This document shows, in pieces, positions 42,519-50,313 of a stretch of DNA of 64,000 nt. The translations under genes were made by a program, and so were the position numbers. The stretch is from M3007 sp032115775. GTDB taxonomy: Bacteria > Bacteroidota > Bacteroidia > Chitinophagales > Saprospiraceae. Location: assembly GCA_032115775.1 (NCBI GenBank), contig JAUMBL010000060.1:9852-73851 (forward strand), written 5' to 3'. The first letter of the stretch is position 1. Each line of letters opens with the position of its first letter. The notes beneath the pieces are model-generated. The model ran no database searches and had not been told where the DNA came from. It saw only the letters and a program-made list of their open reading frames with translations.

Positions 42519-43280
42519 ATGCCCAACACACTTTTTACCGGAAAGGTTTCTTTGTACTTTGAAGAAATCCCCTCCACAAACGATCTTGCCCGACAATGGA
42601 TTGTTTCAGGGGATCATTTTCCTCCATCAAATAACAGGCCACCTGAGGGCGCCGTGGTTCGGGCTGCCAGTCAGTCAGCCGGACGCGGACAATTTGGCAG
42701 CACATGGGAGAGCACGGCGGGGCAAAACCTGACTTTCAGTGTGATTTATTACCCGGTCTGGCTGGCGCCCGAGCGCCAGTTTGATCTGAGCCGCGCGGTA
42801 GCGCTGGCCTGTATGTTGGAAGATCACTGGCAGATTAAATGGCCCAACGATATTTATATAGGCGGCAAAAAAGCCGGCGGCATCCTGATTGAAAATCAAC
42901 TTCAGGGCGGCCGGATCGTCGCCTCGATCCTCGGAATCGGGCTCAACGTCAATCAAACGAATTTTCCGGCCTCCCTACCCAATGCAAGTTCCATGGCCCT
43001 GGCGGCAGGCCGGACCTTCGACTTGGAATCGGTGTTCGACCGGCTGCTGGAGCAGCTGGAGCAGCGATATCTGGATCTGCGGGCCGGGCGGACGGCGTCG
43101 CTGCGCGCGGATTACCTGCAAAGGCTCTTTCGCCTGAATCAGCCCGCCGATTTTCTCCTGCCGGATGGAACGCGGCTCCACGGTTGTATCCGGGATGTGG
43201 CCGACGACGGGCGCCTGCTTCTGGAGACGGCGACGGGGACTGCGTCCTTCGCCGTGAAGGAGATCGCCTTTTGTCCGTAA
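42519..43280 (+). CDS. birA: Biotin-[acetyl-CoA-carboxylase] ligase
   Basis: A 253-residue monofunctional biotin protein ligase when started at the ATG at 42519 (MPNTLFTGKVSLYFEEIPST); an earlier in-frame ATG at 42453 adds a non-conserved leader. The biotinyl-AMP site is ASQSAGRGQFGSTWES, followed by the catalytic KWPNDIYIGGKKAGGILIEN segment and a C-terminal SH3-like domain. It lacks the N-terminal helix-turn-helix of E. coli BirA, so it should not act as a repressor. It would biotinylate the acetyl-CoA carboxylase carrier and similar proteins. Confidence 0.93.
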   Translation: MPNTLFTGKVSLYFEEIPSTNDLARQWIVSGDHFPPSNNRPPEGAVVRAASQSAGRGQFGSTWESTAGQNLTFSVIYYPVWLAPERQFDLSRAVALACMLEDHWQIKWPNDIYIGGKKAGGILIENQLQGGRIVASILGIGLNVNQTNFPASLPNASSMALAAGRTFDLESVFDRLLEQLEQRYLDLRAGRTASLRADYLQRLFRLNQPADFLLPDGTRLHGCIRDVADDGRLLLETATGTASFAVKEIAFCP

Positions 43281-43316
43281 AAGCCCCTCCATGCTTTTAT
43301 AGGAAAACCATATTTT

Positions 43317-43400
43317 GAGCGGTTGTCTTTTTTTGATTTTTTTTTAAAAAAATCAAAAAAAGACAACCGCTCATTATTTTATTTCGCCGCCGGAGGCGGC
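43317..43400. repeat. Composite palindrome E6
   Basis: The long palindrome is at 43317-43372 (arms GAGCGGTTGTC, T7-GA-T9 core). The GC hairpin GCCGCCGGAGGCGGC follows at 43386-43400. It lies between the convergent birA and helicase genes. Confidence 0.85.
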
Positions 43401-43410
43401 AAAATCTCCA

Positions 43411-46400
43411 TTATTTTTCTAAAAACGAAATAGATCCTTCCAGCGGAAACACCACTGCGACCTGCACCCTGCTATCCGGATAAGCCTCCAGCAACAAGCG
43501 CTCAACCCATCCGGCAAACGGTAAGAGCGCCGCGCAGCGCTCCCGCCATTTTTGCATATTGTCTGCAAACGGCGCAAACAAGACGGCGGTCAGCCCTTCC
43601 GGCCCTTCCAGCAGGATATCCACCTGCAGTTCTACCATGCGCTTATCCAGGCGTTTTTGCAACGGATAATCCGCGTACACCCGCGCGGGCTGAAACCGAT
43701 CCGCCAAGGCCTGATGCAGGGCGGCCGATTGTCGCAGCAACTGTTCCGGTTTCAGCGCGGACTCCTGGTCGAAAAAAGCCAGATGCCGCCGAGCCGCCGC
43801 CAGGCGCTGCGCATCGGCGCGCCCCAAGCGGTCGGAGCGCATGAAGGCTTTGACCGCGGCGTCCAAGGCCGTGCGGGGCGCCCCCGCGAGGAGCAGCGCA
43901 GGCGCAAACGGCGTCGGATCGGCCGGGCGGTGCAGCGGCGCGCCCTCTGTGTAGGGATCGAGGCGATAAGGCCGCAGCGCATCGAAAGAGCGGGGTTCCG
44001 GCAAAGTCGGCAGGCTGATTGCCTCCGGCGTCGCTTCGATTTCCTGAAAATCCCGCGGAAAGTAGCACTGCTCCACCGCGCAGTAAATCACCCGGTCGTT
44101 ATAAATAAAAGGCGTTTCTTCACTTTCCGGATCCAGCGTAGTTGCGCTTTCATTCCCTGCGCTGAACACCCGGTTCAGCCAGCGCGTCCCCTTTATAGTG
44201 GTCGGGAGAATCAGGTAATCGCGTGCGCGGGTGATGCCGACATACAGCAGCCGGGCCTCTTCGTCCAGCGCCTGGCGATTCGCCAAAGCCCATTCCGGAC
44301 TGTTCAGCAGGTTTTCTTCGAGGCGGGTTCCTTTTATCTGGTCGGCGTAGGGGTTCATCCACAGGCGCAGGCGGCGATGCCCCAGGATATTGTCCAAATC
44401 CGGTTTTTCGCTTTCATTTTCGAGATTCACGCCCCAGACCCGTTCCCGCAGCCCTTGGTCAAGGTGGTGACAAACCGTGATGGGAAACTCCAGGCCTTTA
44501 CTTTTGTGGTAGGTCATCACCCGAACTGTTTCCTGGCTCTCGCCGGCGGCCTTGAGATCCAGTTCGTGCTCGGCCAAGCGGTTCAGCCACAGCAGGAAAC
44601 CGCTGACGGAGGCGGCGGAATGTAATCGCTGGCAGGCAGACTCATAGTCGAGGGCGTAGCGGCGGAAGCGATCGAGGTTGTCGAGGCGTTGGGTTACCTG
44701 GCCGAGGCGGGCGACCGTTCGGCGCAGTTCCAGGGTATCGAGCAGGAGATCGGTGAGTTCGGCCGCACTGAGTTCGGCGGTGAGCGGCCGGATTTGCTGG
44801 AGTTTGGCGAGGAGCGGATCCCCGCCTGCCGCCAGGCTGGGGGCGTTTTCCGGGTTTTCCTGCAGGGTCTGGAGGCGGTTGTTCACCATCTCCTCGAGGG
44901 TTTGCCGGCCGCTGATGACGAGAATTTCCGCCAGACTAAGTTGGTCGGAAGGCGTGACAAGATATTTAAGGCAGGCCAGGACGAGCCGCGCCTCCGCTGT
45001 TTCGAGCAGTCCTTCCTGCGCGATGGCGGCCTGCAGGCCGGCCCGGTTCAGGGCTTCTGCCATCCGGGCGCAGTCGTCGTTGGTGCGGCACAGGATCGCG
45101 ACGTCGCCGGGCCGAGCCGGCCGGGTTTGGTCGCGTTTTTTATTCCAGACCGGGATTTCGCGGGACAGGAAAGTGCGGAGTTGCACGGCGATGCAGTTTT
45201 CGAGCCAGGGTTGTCCGGGCGTTTTGCGGTCATCGTCGGTAAATCTGAAATGCCAGTGCTGGAGTGCGCGGGGCGCGCCGATGGAGGCGGGTTCCTGGAA
45301 AGCAGGTTTCAGTTCGATCTGCTCTTTGGGCAAATTTGAAAAAGCCCGGGTAAAAATCGCGTTGGCGGCGTACACCAAATCGGGTCGGCTGCGCCAGGAT
45401 TCTTTCAGGATATTTTCATCCCGGACCCCCCCGGCGGCCTCCATAATGGCCTGCATCAGCGCCGGCTCGGCGCCGCGGAAGCCGTAGATGCTTTGTTTGG
45501 GATCGCCGACCCAGATTGATTTTTTGGCCAGCAGGCTGAGTTGCAGGAAGATATCGAGTTGGATCGGGGACGTGTCCTGGAATTCATCCACCAGTAGGAG
45601 ATCCAGTTCCTGTTGGAGGGTTTCCCGCACGCTTTCCACGCGGAGCAGCGCGCTTACGAAGGTTTCCATATCGGTATAATCAATCAGCCCGCGCTTTTTC
45701 TTGTACTGCGCATATTCGCGGAGCGCGTCCTGTGCGATGTCAAAGGCCAGGTCGGTAAAAGCGGTCGTATCGCGGTGGAACTCCGCGTGTTCGTCATGCG
45801 ATCGGGCGAATTCGCGGAGCGGCTCGAAGAGTTCGCGGCTTTTTACGGCGACTTTTTGCTTCGAGATCTTCACCCATTCATGCCAGTACAGGAATCCGCC
45901 GCGCCATCGGAATTGGTTTGCAATTTGGCGCAGATTTCCGATGACCTCCTTGGTGGTTTTTGTTTCGTCCGCCGTTTGCGCTTCGAGTGCGGCGATAGTC
46001 TGGTCGAGCAGCGCACCGAGGCGGTTTTGCCAGTTCAGTTCGGTGGCAGGGCTCACGGGCGGCAGCAGGCGGGCGAAAGATGCGCGGGAGTGGATTTTAC
46101 TTTTTTCCAGCACTTCCGGGGAAAAATTATTGGCGCGCGCCACCTCGGTGATCGTTCGGATCGTTTTGCGCCAGTCGTATTCGCCGTCGTCCTTTTTGGT
46201 GAATCCCAGCCGGTCGGACAGCGCGTTCATCGTTTCGATGCGGGATTCGGTGAGCACGTGGGCGAGGGACTCATTGAACAGGCGCTGCTCGTCGCCGTCG
46301 GCGATGATTTCCACTAGGGGCGACACGCCGGCTTCATACGCGAAGCGCTGCAGCAGGCGCGCGCCGATGCTGTGCACCGTGCCGATGAGGGCGCTGCCGA

Positions 46401-46620
46401 TCGCATCGGCTTCCCGAGTAAGCCCTTTTTCCAGCAGGCGCAGGCGCACGCGTTCCTGCAATTCGGCGGCGGCTTTTTGGGTGAACGTCGTGGCCAAAAT
46501 ACCTTCCGGGCGCACGTCTCGCCCGAGCATTTTGACCATCCGGCCGGTGAGGGTGTACGTTTTGCCGCTTCCGGCGCCGGCGGAGAGGATTTCGATTGCG
46601 CGTTGAATATTCGGGTTCAT
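43411..46620 (-). CDS. UvrD/AddA-like superfamily 1 helicase with a degenerate nuclease domain
   Basis: This 1069-residue protein has all main SF1A motifs: Walker A AGAGSGKT (14-21), motif Ia TTFTQKAAAELQERV, motif II LLLVDEFQDTSPIQL, motif III WVGDPKQSIYGFRGA, motif V MTYHKSKGLEFPITV and motif VI LLYVGITRARDYLIL. The size and the C-terminal extension resemble AddA of recombinational repair complexes. The C-terminus aligns by eye with the AddA nuclease fold (LQVDILLEGPEGLTAVLFAP), but the expected DYK-type motif reads VLF, so nuclease activity is probably lost. No AddB-like partner is adjacent in this window. Confidence 0.85.
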   Translation of the reverse strand: MNPNIQRAIEILSAGAGSGKTYTLTGRMVKMLGRDVRPEGILATTFTQKAAAELQERVRLRLLEKGLTREADAIGSALIGTVHSIGARLLQRFAYEAGVSPLVEIIADGDEQRLFNESLAHVLTESRIETMNALSDRLGFTKKDDGEYDWRKTIRTITEVARANNFSPEVLEKSKIHSRASFARLLPPVSPATELNWQNRLGALLDQTIAALEAQTADETKTTKEVIGNLRQIANQFRWRGGFLYWHEWVKISKQKVAVKSRELFEPLREFARSHDEHAEFHRDTTAFTDLAFDIAQDALREYAQYKKKRGLIDYTDMETFVSALLRVESVRETLQQELDLLLVDEFQDTSPIQLDIFLQLSLLAKKSIWVGDPKQSIYGFRGAEPALMQAIMEAAGGVRDENILKESWRSRPDLVYAANAIFTRAFSNLPKEQIELKPAFQEPASIGAPRALQHWHFRFTDDDRKTPGQPWLENCIAVQLRTFLSREIPVWNKKRDQTRPARPGDVAILCRTNDDCARMAEALNRAGLQAAIAQEGLLETAEARLVLACLKYLVTPSDQLSLAEILVISGRQTLEEMVNNRLQTLQENPENAPSLAAGGDPLLAKLQQIRPLTAELSAAELTDLLLDTLELRRTVARLGQVTQRLDNLDRFRRYALDYESACQRLHSAASVSGFLLWLNRLAEHELDLKAAGESQETVRVMTYHKSKGLEFPITVCHHLDQGLRERVWGVNLENESEKPDLDNILGHRRLRLWMNPYADQIKGTRLEENLLNSPEWALANRQALDEEARLLYVGITRARDYLILPTTIKGTRWLNRVFSAGNESATTLDPESEETPFIYNDRVIYCAVEQCYFPRDFQEIEATPEAISLPTLPEPRSFDALRPYRLDPYTEGAPLHRPADPTPFAPALLLAGAPRTALDAAVKAFMRSDRLGRADAQRLAAARRHLAFFDQESALKPEQLLRQSAALHQALADRFQPARVYADYPLQKRLDKRMVELQVDILLEGPEGLTAVLFAPFADNMQKWRERCAALLPFAGWVERLLLEAYPDSRVQVAVVFPLEGSISFLEK

Positions 46621-46657
46621 GGGTAATTCTTTTGTGCTTTGATTTGTTAAATTGCGT

Positions 46658-47023
46658 CTATTTGCGGATAAAATACACCGCTAACACGAGAAAAACAAAA
46701 CCGACCAAATGGTTCCATTTCAGGGTTTCATTTTTAAAAACAAGTAAAGTTACGACGGAAAACACCAGCAAAGTAATCACTTCCTGGATCACTTTCAACT
46801 GCACCAGCGAAAAAGGCCCGCCGTTGCCGGCGTAGCCGATCCGGTTAGCAGGCACCATCAGGGCGTATTCGAACAGGGCGATCAGCCAACTGGCCAGCAC
46901 CAGGCCGAAGATGCCGGATTTCTCAAAAAATTTCCAATGCTGAAATTTCAGGTGGCCGTACCAAGCCAGGTTCATGAATACGTTTGAAAACAGCAGCAGC
47001 AGGATGGTATAGACGCCTTTCAT
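46658..47023 (-). CDS. DMT-like small membrane protein (DUF486)
   Basis: This 121-residue protein has four predicted membrane helices (MKGVYTILLLLFSNVFMNLA; FGLVLASWLIALFEYALMVP; LKVIQEVITLLVFSVVTLLV; LVGFVFLVLAVYFIRK). The WYGHLKF and FEYALMVPANRIGY segments are typical of DUF486, a small relative of the drug/metabolite transporter superfamily. Substrate and direction are unknown. It ends 37 nt upstream of the helicase start codon and may share its transcript. Confidence 0.88.
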   Translation of the reverse strand: MKGVYTILLLLFSNVFMNLAWYGHLKFQHWKFFEKSGIFGLVLASWLIALFEYALMVPANRIGYAGNGGPFSLVQLKVIQEVITLLVFSVVTLLVFKNETLKWNHLVGFVFLVLAVYFIRK

Positions 47024-47045
47024 GTTTTTTGTAACTGGTTAGCCA

Positions 47046-47070
47046 AACCCCGAAGGGGTGACATTATTCT
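47046..47070 (+). repeat. Single CCCCGAAGGGG hairpin repeat
   Basis: An exact copy of the 25-bp motif (core CCCCGAAGGGGTGACATTAT), just upstream of the DUF486 gene and 69 nt upstream of the divergent lipoprotein gene. Confidence 0.85.
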
Positions 47071-47138
47071 GGCTCGTTTTTTTTATAGGACAAATATATC
47101 GCACGATTTTTGCGTTTAAAATCCAACAATCGCTTTTT

Positions 47139-47588
47139 ATGCAAAAAATAATCGTTCTGATTTTTCTCGGCGCTCTTTGGGCCGCCTGTAACACCGGGGG
47201 CGGCCAAGCATCCAACCCGACCGAGGCGCGCCCGGACACGGAGTTGCCCGCAGGATTTGCGGATTTTTATGAAAAATTTCACCAAGACAGCTTGTATCAA
47301 ATCGCGCACATCAGCTGGCCTTTGTCCGGCGACACCGGCTTAACAAGCGACAGCACCGGCGCGCAGCGCTTAGCGAAAACCTGGAATCCGGCAGAATGGC
47401 GGATGCACCGGGCGATAGACCTAGGCTCCGGCGAGTTCAAGCAGACTTTCCTGCCCCTCGGCGACGATATCGTCGTAGAAAAAATTCGATATGCCGCCGC
47501 GGCTTTTGGACTGGAGCGTCGGTTTGCGCGCCGCAGCGACGGGAGCTGGGAACTGATTTATTACGCGGACATGGGCGAGTTGCGGTAG
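47139..47588 (+). CDS. Small lipoprotein of unknown function
   Basis: A 149-residue protein when started at the ATG at 47139 (MQKIIVLIFLGALWAAC), which gives a clean lipoprotein signal with Cys17 as the lipidated residue. The mature part has FADFYEKFHQDSLYQIAHIS near the start and a C-terminal RFARRSDGSWELIYYADMGE segment. It resembles small Bacteroidota lipoproteins of the DUF4348 kind, but that link is tentative. It converges on the SDR gene. Confidence 0.7.
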   Translation: MQKIIVLIFLGALWAACNTGGGQASNPTEARPDTELPAGFADFYEKFHQDSLYQIAHISWPLSGDTGLTSDSTGAQRLAKTWNPAEWRMHRAIDLGSGEFKQTFLPLGDDIVVEKIRYAAAAFGLERRFARRSDGSWELIYYADMGELR

Positions 47589-47643
47589 GCACGCAAGGAT
47601 ACTGCTTGTTTTTCTGAGCCGGAAAAAAGCAACCAATCCACCG

Positions 47644-48351
47644 CTATAAATCTCCCAACTGCGGCCGAATAATCAACTCCTCGACCACCGCAGCATCAGA
47701 AAGGTTATACGCCGCCCAAATCGCGCTCGCAATATCTTCCGCCCGCATCAGCCGGTCGGGCGGATAGTCGGCGCCGCGCCAGGAGTCTGACCAGGTTGCG
47801 CCGGGCAAAATCGACGTCACCTTGATGCCCTTACTTTTCATCTCCTCCCGCAGCACCTTGGAAAAACCCAGCAAAGCAAATTTGGAAATGGTGTAGGAGC
47901 CGCCGTTCGGATAGGCCGCAATGCTCGCAATGCTGCACATATTGAAAATGTGCCCCGCGCGCCGGGGAAGCATCATGGGCAGGAGTGCGCGGGTAAGATA
48001 GTAAGCGCTGTAGAGGTTCACTTCCATCATAGTCTCAAAAGCGCCGGCCGGCTCTTCGGATATAGCGCCCGGCATAAACAATCCGGCGTTGTTGACCAGC
48101 ACGTCCAAATGCGGCCACTCGGCGCGCACAAAATCGGCAAAATGCAGCACCTCCGTGCGCTGGCTCAAATCGGCCTTGTGCACGCGCAAACGCGAATGCG
48201 GAAAATGCAAGGCCCAGTCGGCCTGCATCTGTTCTAAATCGGCTGCCGTGCGCGCGCACACGCAGACGTCAAATTGGTGCGCGGCAAATAATTCCGCGAT
48301 GGCGCGGCCCAATCCCTTGGTGCCGCCGGTAACTACCACTGTTTTGTTCAT
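47644..48351 (-). CDS. Short-chain dehydrogenase/reductase
   Basis: This 235-residue, single-domain classical SDR has the cofactor motif TGGTKGLGRAIAE near the N-terminus, the structural NNAG motif, and the catalytic Ser plus YTISK pair (SYTISKFALLGFSKVLREEM). It resembles 3-oxoacyl-ACP reductase-like enzymes, but the substrate cannot be deduced. The motif (T-G-G-x3-G-L-G) and length are normal. A hairpin repeat begins a few nucleotides beyond its start codon, in the divergent gap with the MlaE-like gene. Confidence 0.88.
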   Translation of the reverse strand: MNKTVVVTGGTKGLGRAIAELFAAHQFDVCVCARTAADLEQMQADWALHFPHSRLRVHKADLSQRTEVLHFADFVRAEWPHLDVLVNNAGLFMPGAISEEPAGAFETMMEVNLYSAYYLTRALLPMMLPRRAGHIFNMCSIASIAAYPNGGSYTISKFALLGFSKVLREEMKSKGIKVTSILPGATWSDSWRGADYPPDRLMRAEDIASAIWAAYNLSDAAVVEELIIRPQLGDL

Positions 48352-48355
48352 GTGC

Positions 48356-48381
48356 TAGAATAATGTCACCCCTTCGGGGTT
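48356..48381 (-). repeat. Single CCCCGAAGGGG hairpin repeat (inverted)
   Basis: An inverted copy in the divergent SDR/permease gap. Beyond it, at 48443-48450, TAACTTCG is a weak match to the -7 promoter consensus for the permease gene; that gene's ATG lies only 6 nt further. Confidence 0.8.
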
Positions 48382-48456
48382 TTGTGATGGCGGTTATTTC
48401 TTTATGAAAAGGCGAATTCACTGCAAGTATCTGAAAACTCGCTAACTTCGCCCCCG

Positions 48457-49212
48457 ATGGAAGCAAAAAGATTTAATTATTTCTACGACGTTGGCCGCTT
48501 CCTGGCAATGATGGGCCAGGCTTTCAGCCGTCCAGAGAAGTTTTCGATGTATTGGAAGGAAACGACCCGGCAAATGAACGATATCGGCATCGGGTCGCTA
48601 ATCATCGTGTGCCTGATCTCAATCTTTATCGGGGCGGTCTCGGCAGTACAATTTGCGTATCAGTTGGACGGCCAACTGATCCCCAAATACTACATCGGGT
48701 ATATCGTGCGGGATCTGGCGCTGATCGAACTGTCGCCCACCTTTACCTGCCTGGTGCTGGCCGGCAAGGTGGGTTCGAATATGGCGGCGGAACTCGGCGG
48801 CATGCGGCAGAAAGAACACATAGACGCCATGGAGGTCATGGGCGTTAATACGGCTTCTTACCTGGTGATGCCCAAACTCGTCGCCGCGCTCGCCGTTATT
48901 CCGCTCCTCGTCACCTACTCCGCGTTCGTGGCAATACTCGGCGGCTACCTGGCCGCGGTGCCCACGGAAATGATCACCCACGACGAGTACGTGCAGGGTC
49001 TGCTCTCCTACTTCGTGCCCTACAACGTCTTTATGATGTATGTAAAAGCCTTTGTTTTTTCCATCATCCTGACGCTGGTGTCCTGTTATCAGGGGTATTT
49101 CGTGACCGGCGGCAGCATCGAACTCGGCAAGGCCAGCACCCGGGCGGTCGTTTTCAGCGATATCCTGATCCTGCTCGCCGATTACCTGATCGCCGTTTTG
49201 CTGACGCGCTAG
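48457..49212 (+). CDS. MlaE-type ABC transporter permease
   Basis: This 251-residue inner-membrane permease of the DUF140/MlaE family is part of systems that move phospholipids between the membranes. The family features are QFAYQLDG in the first loop, LAGKVGSNMAAELGGMRQKE and the EHIDAMEVMGVNTASYLVMP segment, with five to six membrane helices. The ATPase (MlaF) and MCE-domain (MlaD) partners would be expected next to it but are absent here, since a MITE and dapD follow. Its stop codon TAG is the first base triplet of an inverted hairpin repeat. Confidence 0.9.
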   Translation: MEAKRFNYFYDVGRFLAMMGQAFSRPEKFSMYWKETTRQMNDIGIGSLIIVCLISIFIGAVSAVQFAYQLDGQLIPKYYIGYIVRDLALIELSPTFTCLVLAGKVGSNMAAELGGMRQKEHIDAMEVMGVNTASYLVMPKLVAALAVIPLLVTYSAFVAILGGYLAAVPTEMITHDEYVQGLLSYFVPYNVFMMYVKAFVFSIILTLVSCYQGYFVTGGSIELGKASTRAVVFSDILILLADYLIAVLLTR

Positions 49213-49295
49213 AATAATGTCACCCCTTCGGGGTTTGGCTAATGGGTTGAAAATAAACACAATATGATAGGATCATGTCACACCCTTTCGGGGTT
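49210..49295 (-). repeat. Two inverted CCCCGAAGGGG hairpin repeats in partial tandem
   Basis: Copies at 49210-49235 and 49267-49295, the second slightly degenerate. Each is followed by a related stretch (GGCTAATGGGTTGAAAATAAA / GGATAATGGGTTAGAAATAAA), so a 57-bp unit appears to have been duplicated. The first copy supplies the stop codon of the permease gene. Confidence 0.8.
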
Positions 49296-49317
49296 TGGAT
49301 AATGGGTTAGAAATAAA

Positions 49318-49479
49318 GTAACTACTTAGCCGGTCGCGTCTGAGCCAAAAAAGGATCCATTTTTTGCCAGACGAAGCGATTTTTTGCAGGCCGTAGCAGC
49401 GCTACGGTCAAAAAAAATTGCGAAGTATGGCGGAAAATGGGACTTTTTGGGCCAGACAGCGAGCCGGCTAAGTAGTTAC
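49318..49479 (+). mobile_element. 162-bp MITE copy 6, ending 14 nt before the dapD start codon
   Basis: Full-length copy flanked by the 8-bp duplication GAAATAAA at 49310-49317 and 49480-49487. Like copy 4, it inserted within the leader of an essential-type gene. Confidence 0.95.
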
Positions 49480-49493
49480 GAAATAAATATACT

Positions 49494-50309
49494 ATGTCTT
49501 TACAGTCTGTTATTGAATCTGCCTGGGAAAACCGCGCGCTTTTGCAAGAGCCGACCGTGCGGCAGGCCGTCGAGGAAGTCATTGCCGCGCTGGACGCCGG
49601 ATCGCTGCGCGTGGCGGCGCCGCAGCCGGACGGCAGCTGGGTCACGTATGATTGGATCAAAAAAGCGGTGCTGCTCTATTTTCCCATGCGGCAAATGGAA
49701 ACGACCAGCGTGGGGCCGTTTGAGTACCACGATAAAATGCCGCTGAAATCGGATTACGCCGAAAAGGGCGTCCGCGTCGTGCCGCCGGCCGTCGCGCGCT
49801 ATGGCGCGTATATCGAAAAAGGCGCCATTTTGATGCCTTCCTACGTCAATATCGGCGCCTGGGTAGGCGGCGGTACGATGGTGGATACCTGGGCGACCGT
49901 CGGTTCTTGCGCCCAAATCGGCCGCAACGTGCACCTGGCCGGCGGCGTAGGCATCGGCGGGGTGCTCGAGCCGCCGCAGGCAACGCCCACGATCATCGAA
50001 GACGATTGCTTCATCGGCTCGCGCTGCATCGTGGTAGAGGGCGTCCGCGTGGAGCGCGAAGCCGTGCTGGGCGCCAATGTCGTGCTAACGCAGAGCACGC
50101 ATATCATAGACGTGACCGGCGCCGAACCGGTCGTTCTGAAAGGCCGGGTGCCCCCCCGTTCGGTCGTTATTCCGGGTTCGTACACGAAGCAATTCCCCGC
50201 CGGCGATTTTCAGGTGGCCTGCGCGCTCATCATCGGCACCCGCCAGGAAAGCACCGACAAAAAAGTGTCGCTAAACGAAGCACTCCGGGAGTTCCAGGTC
50301 GCCGTCTGA
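49494..50309 (+). CDS. dapD: 2,3,4,5-tetrahydropyridine-2,6-dicarboxylate N-succinyltransferase
   Basis: This 271-residue enzyme of the lysine/diaminopimelate pathway transfers succinyl from succinyl-CoA to tetrahydrodipicolinate. The N-terminal helical domain is followed by left-handed beta-helix hexapeptide repeats (GAILMPSYVNIGAWVGGGTM, VGSCAQIGRNVHLAGGVGIG, EDDCFIGSRCIVVEGVRVER). The CoA-binding C-terminus has VIPGSYTKQF. The length matches DapD of E. coli. The 4-nt gap to the convergent GH3 gene leaves no room for a separate terminator. Its promoter must lie within or beyond the upstream MITE. Confidence 0.96.
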   Translation: MSLQSVIESAWENRALLQEPTVRQAVEEVIAALDAGSLRVAAPQPDGSWVTYDWIKKAVLLYFPMRQMETTSVGPFEYHDKMPLKSDYAEKGVRVVPPAVARYGAYIEKGAILMPSYVNIGAWVGGGTMVDTWATVGSCAQIGRNVHLAGGVGIGGVLEPPQATPTIIEDDCFIGSRCIVVEGVRVEREAVLGANVVLTQSTHIIDVTGAEPVVLKGRVPPRSVVIPGSYTKQFPAGDFQVACALIIGTRQESTDKKVSLNEALREFQVAV

Positions 50310-50313
50310 ACCG

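Noticed and set aside
47644..49212. SDR plus MlaE permease as a functional pair
   Set aside because: The genes are divergent, separated by a repeat, and no other lipid-transport or synthesis genes accompany them.
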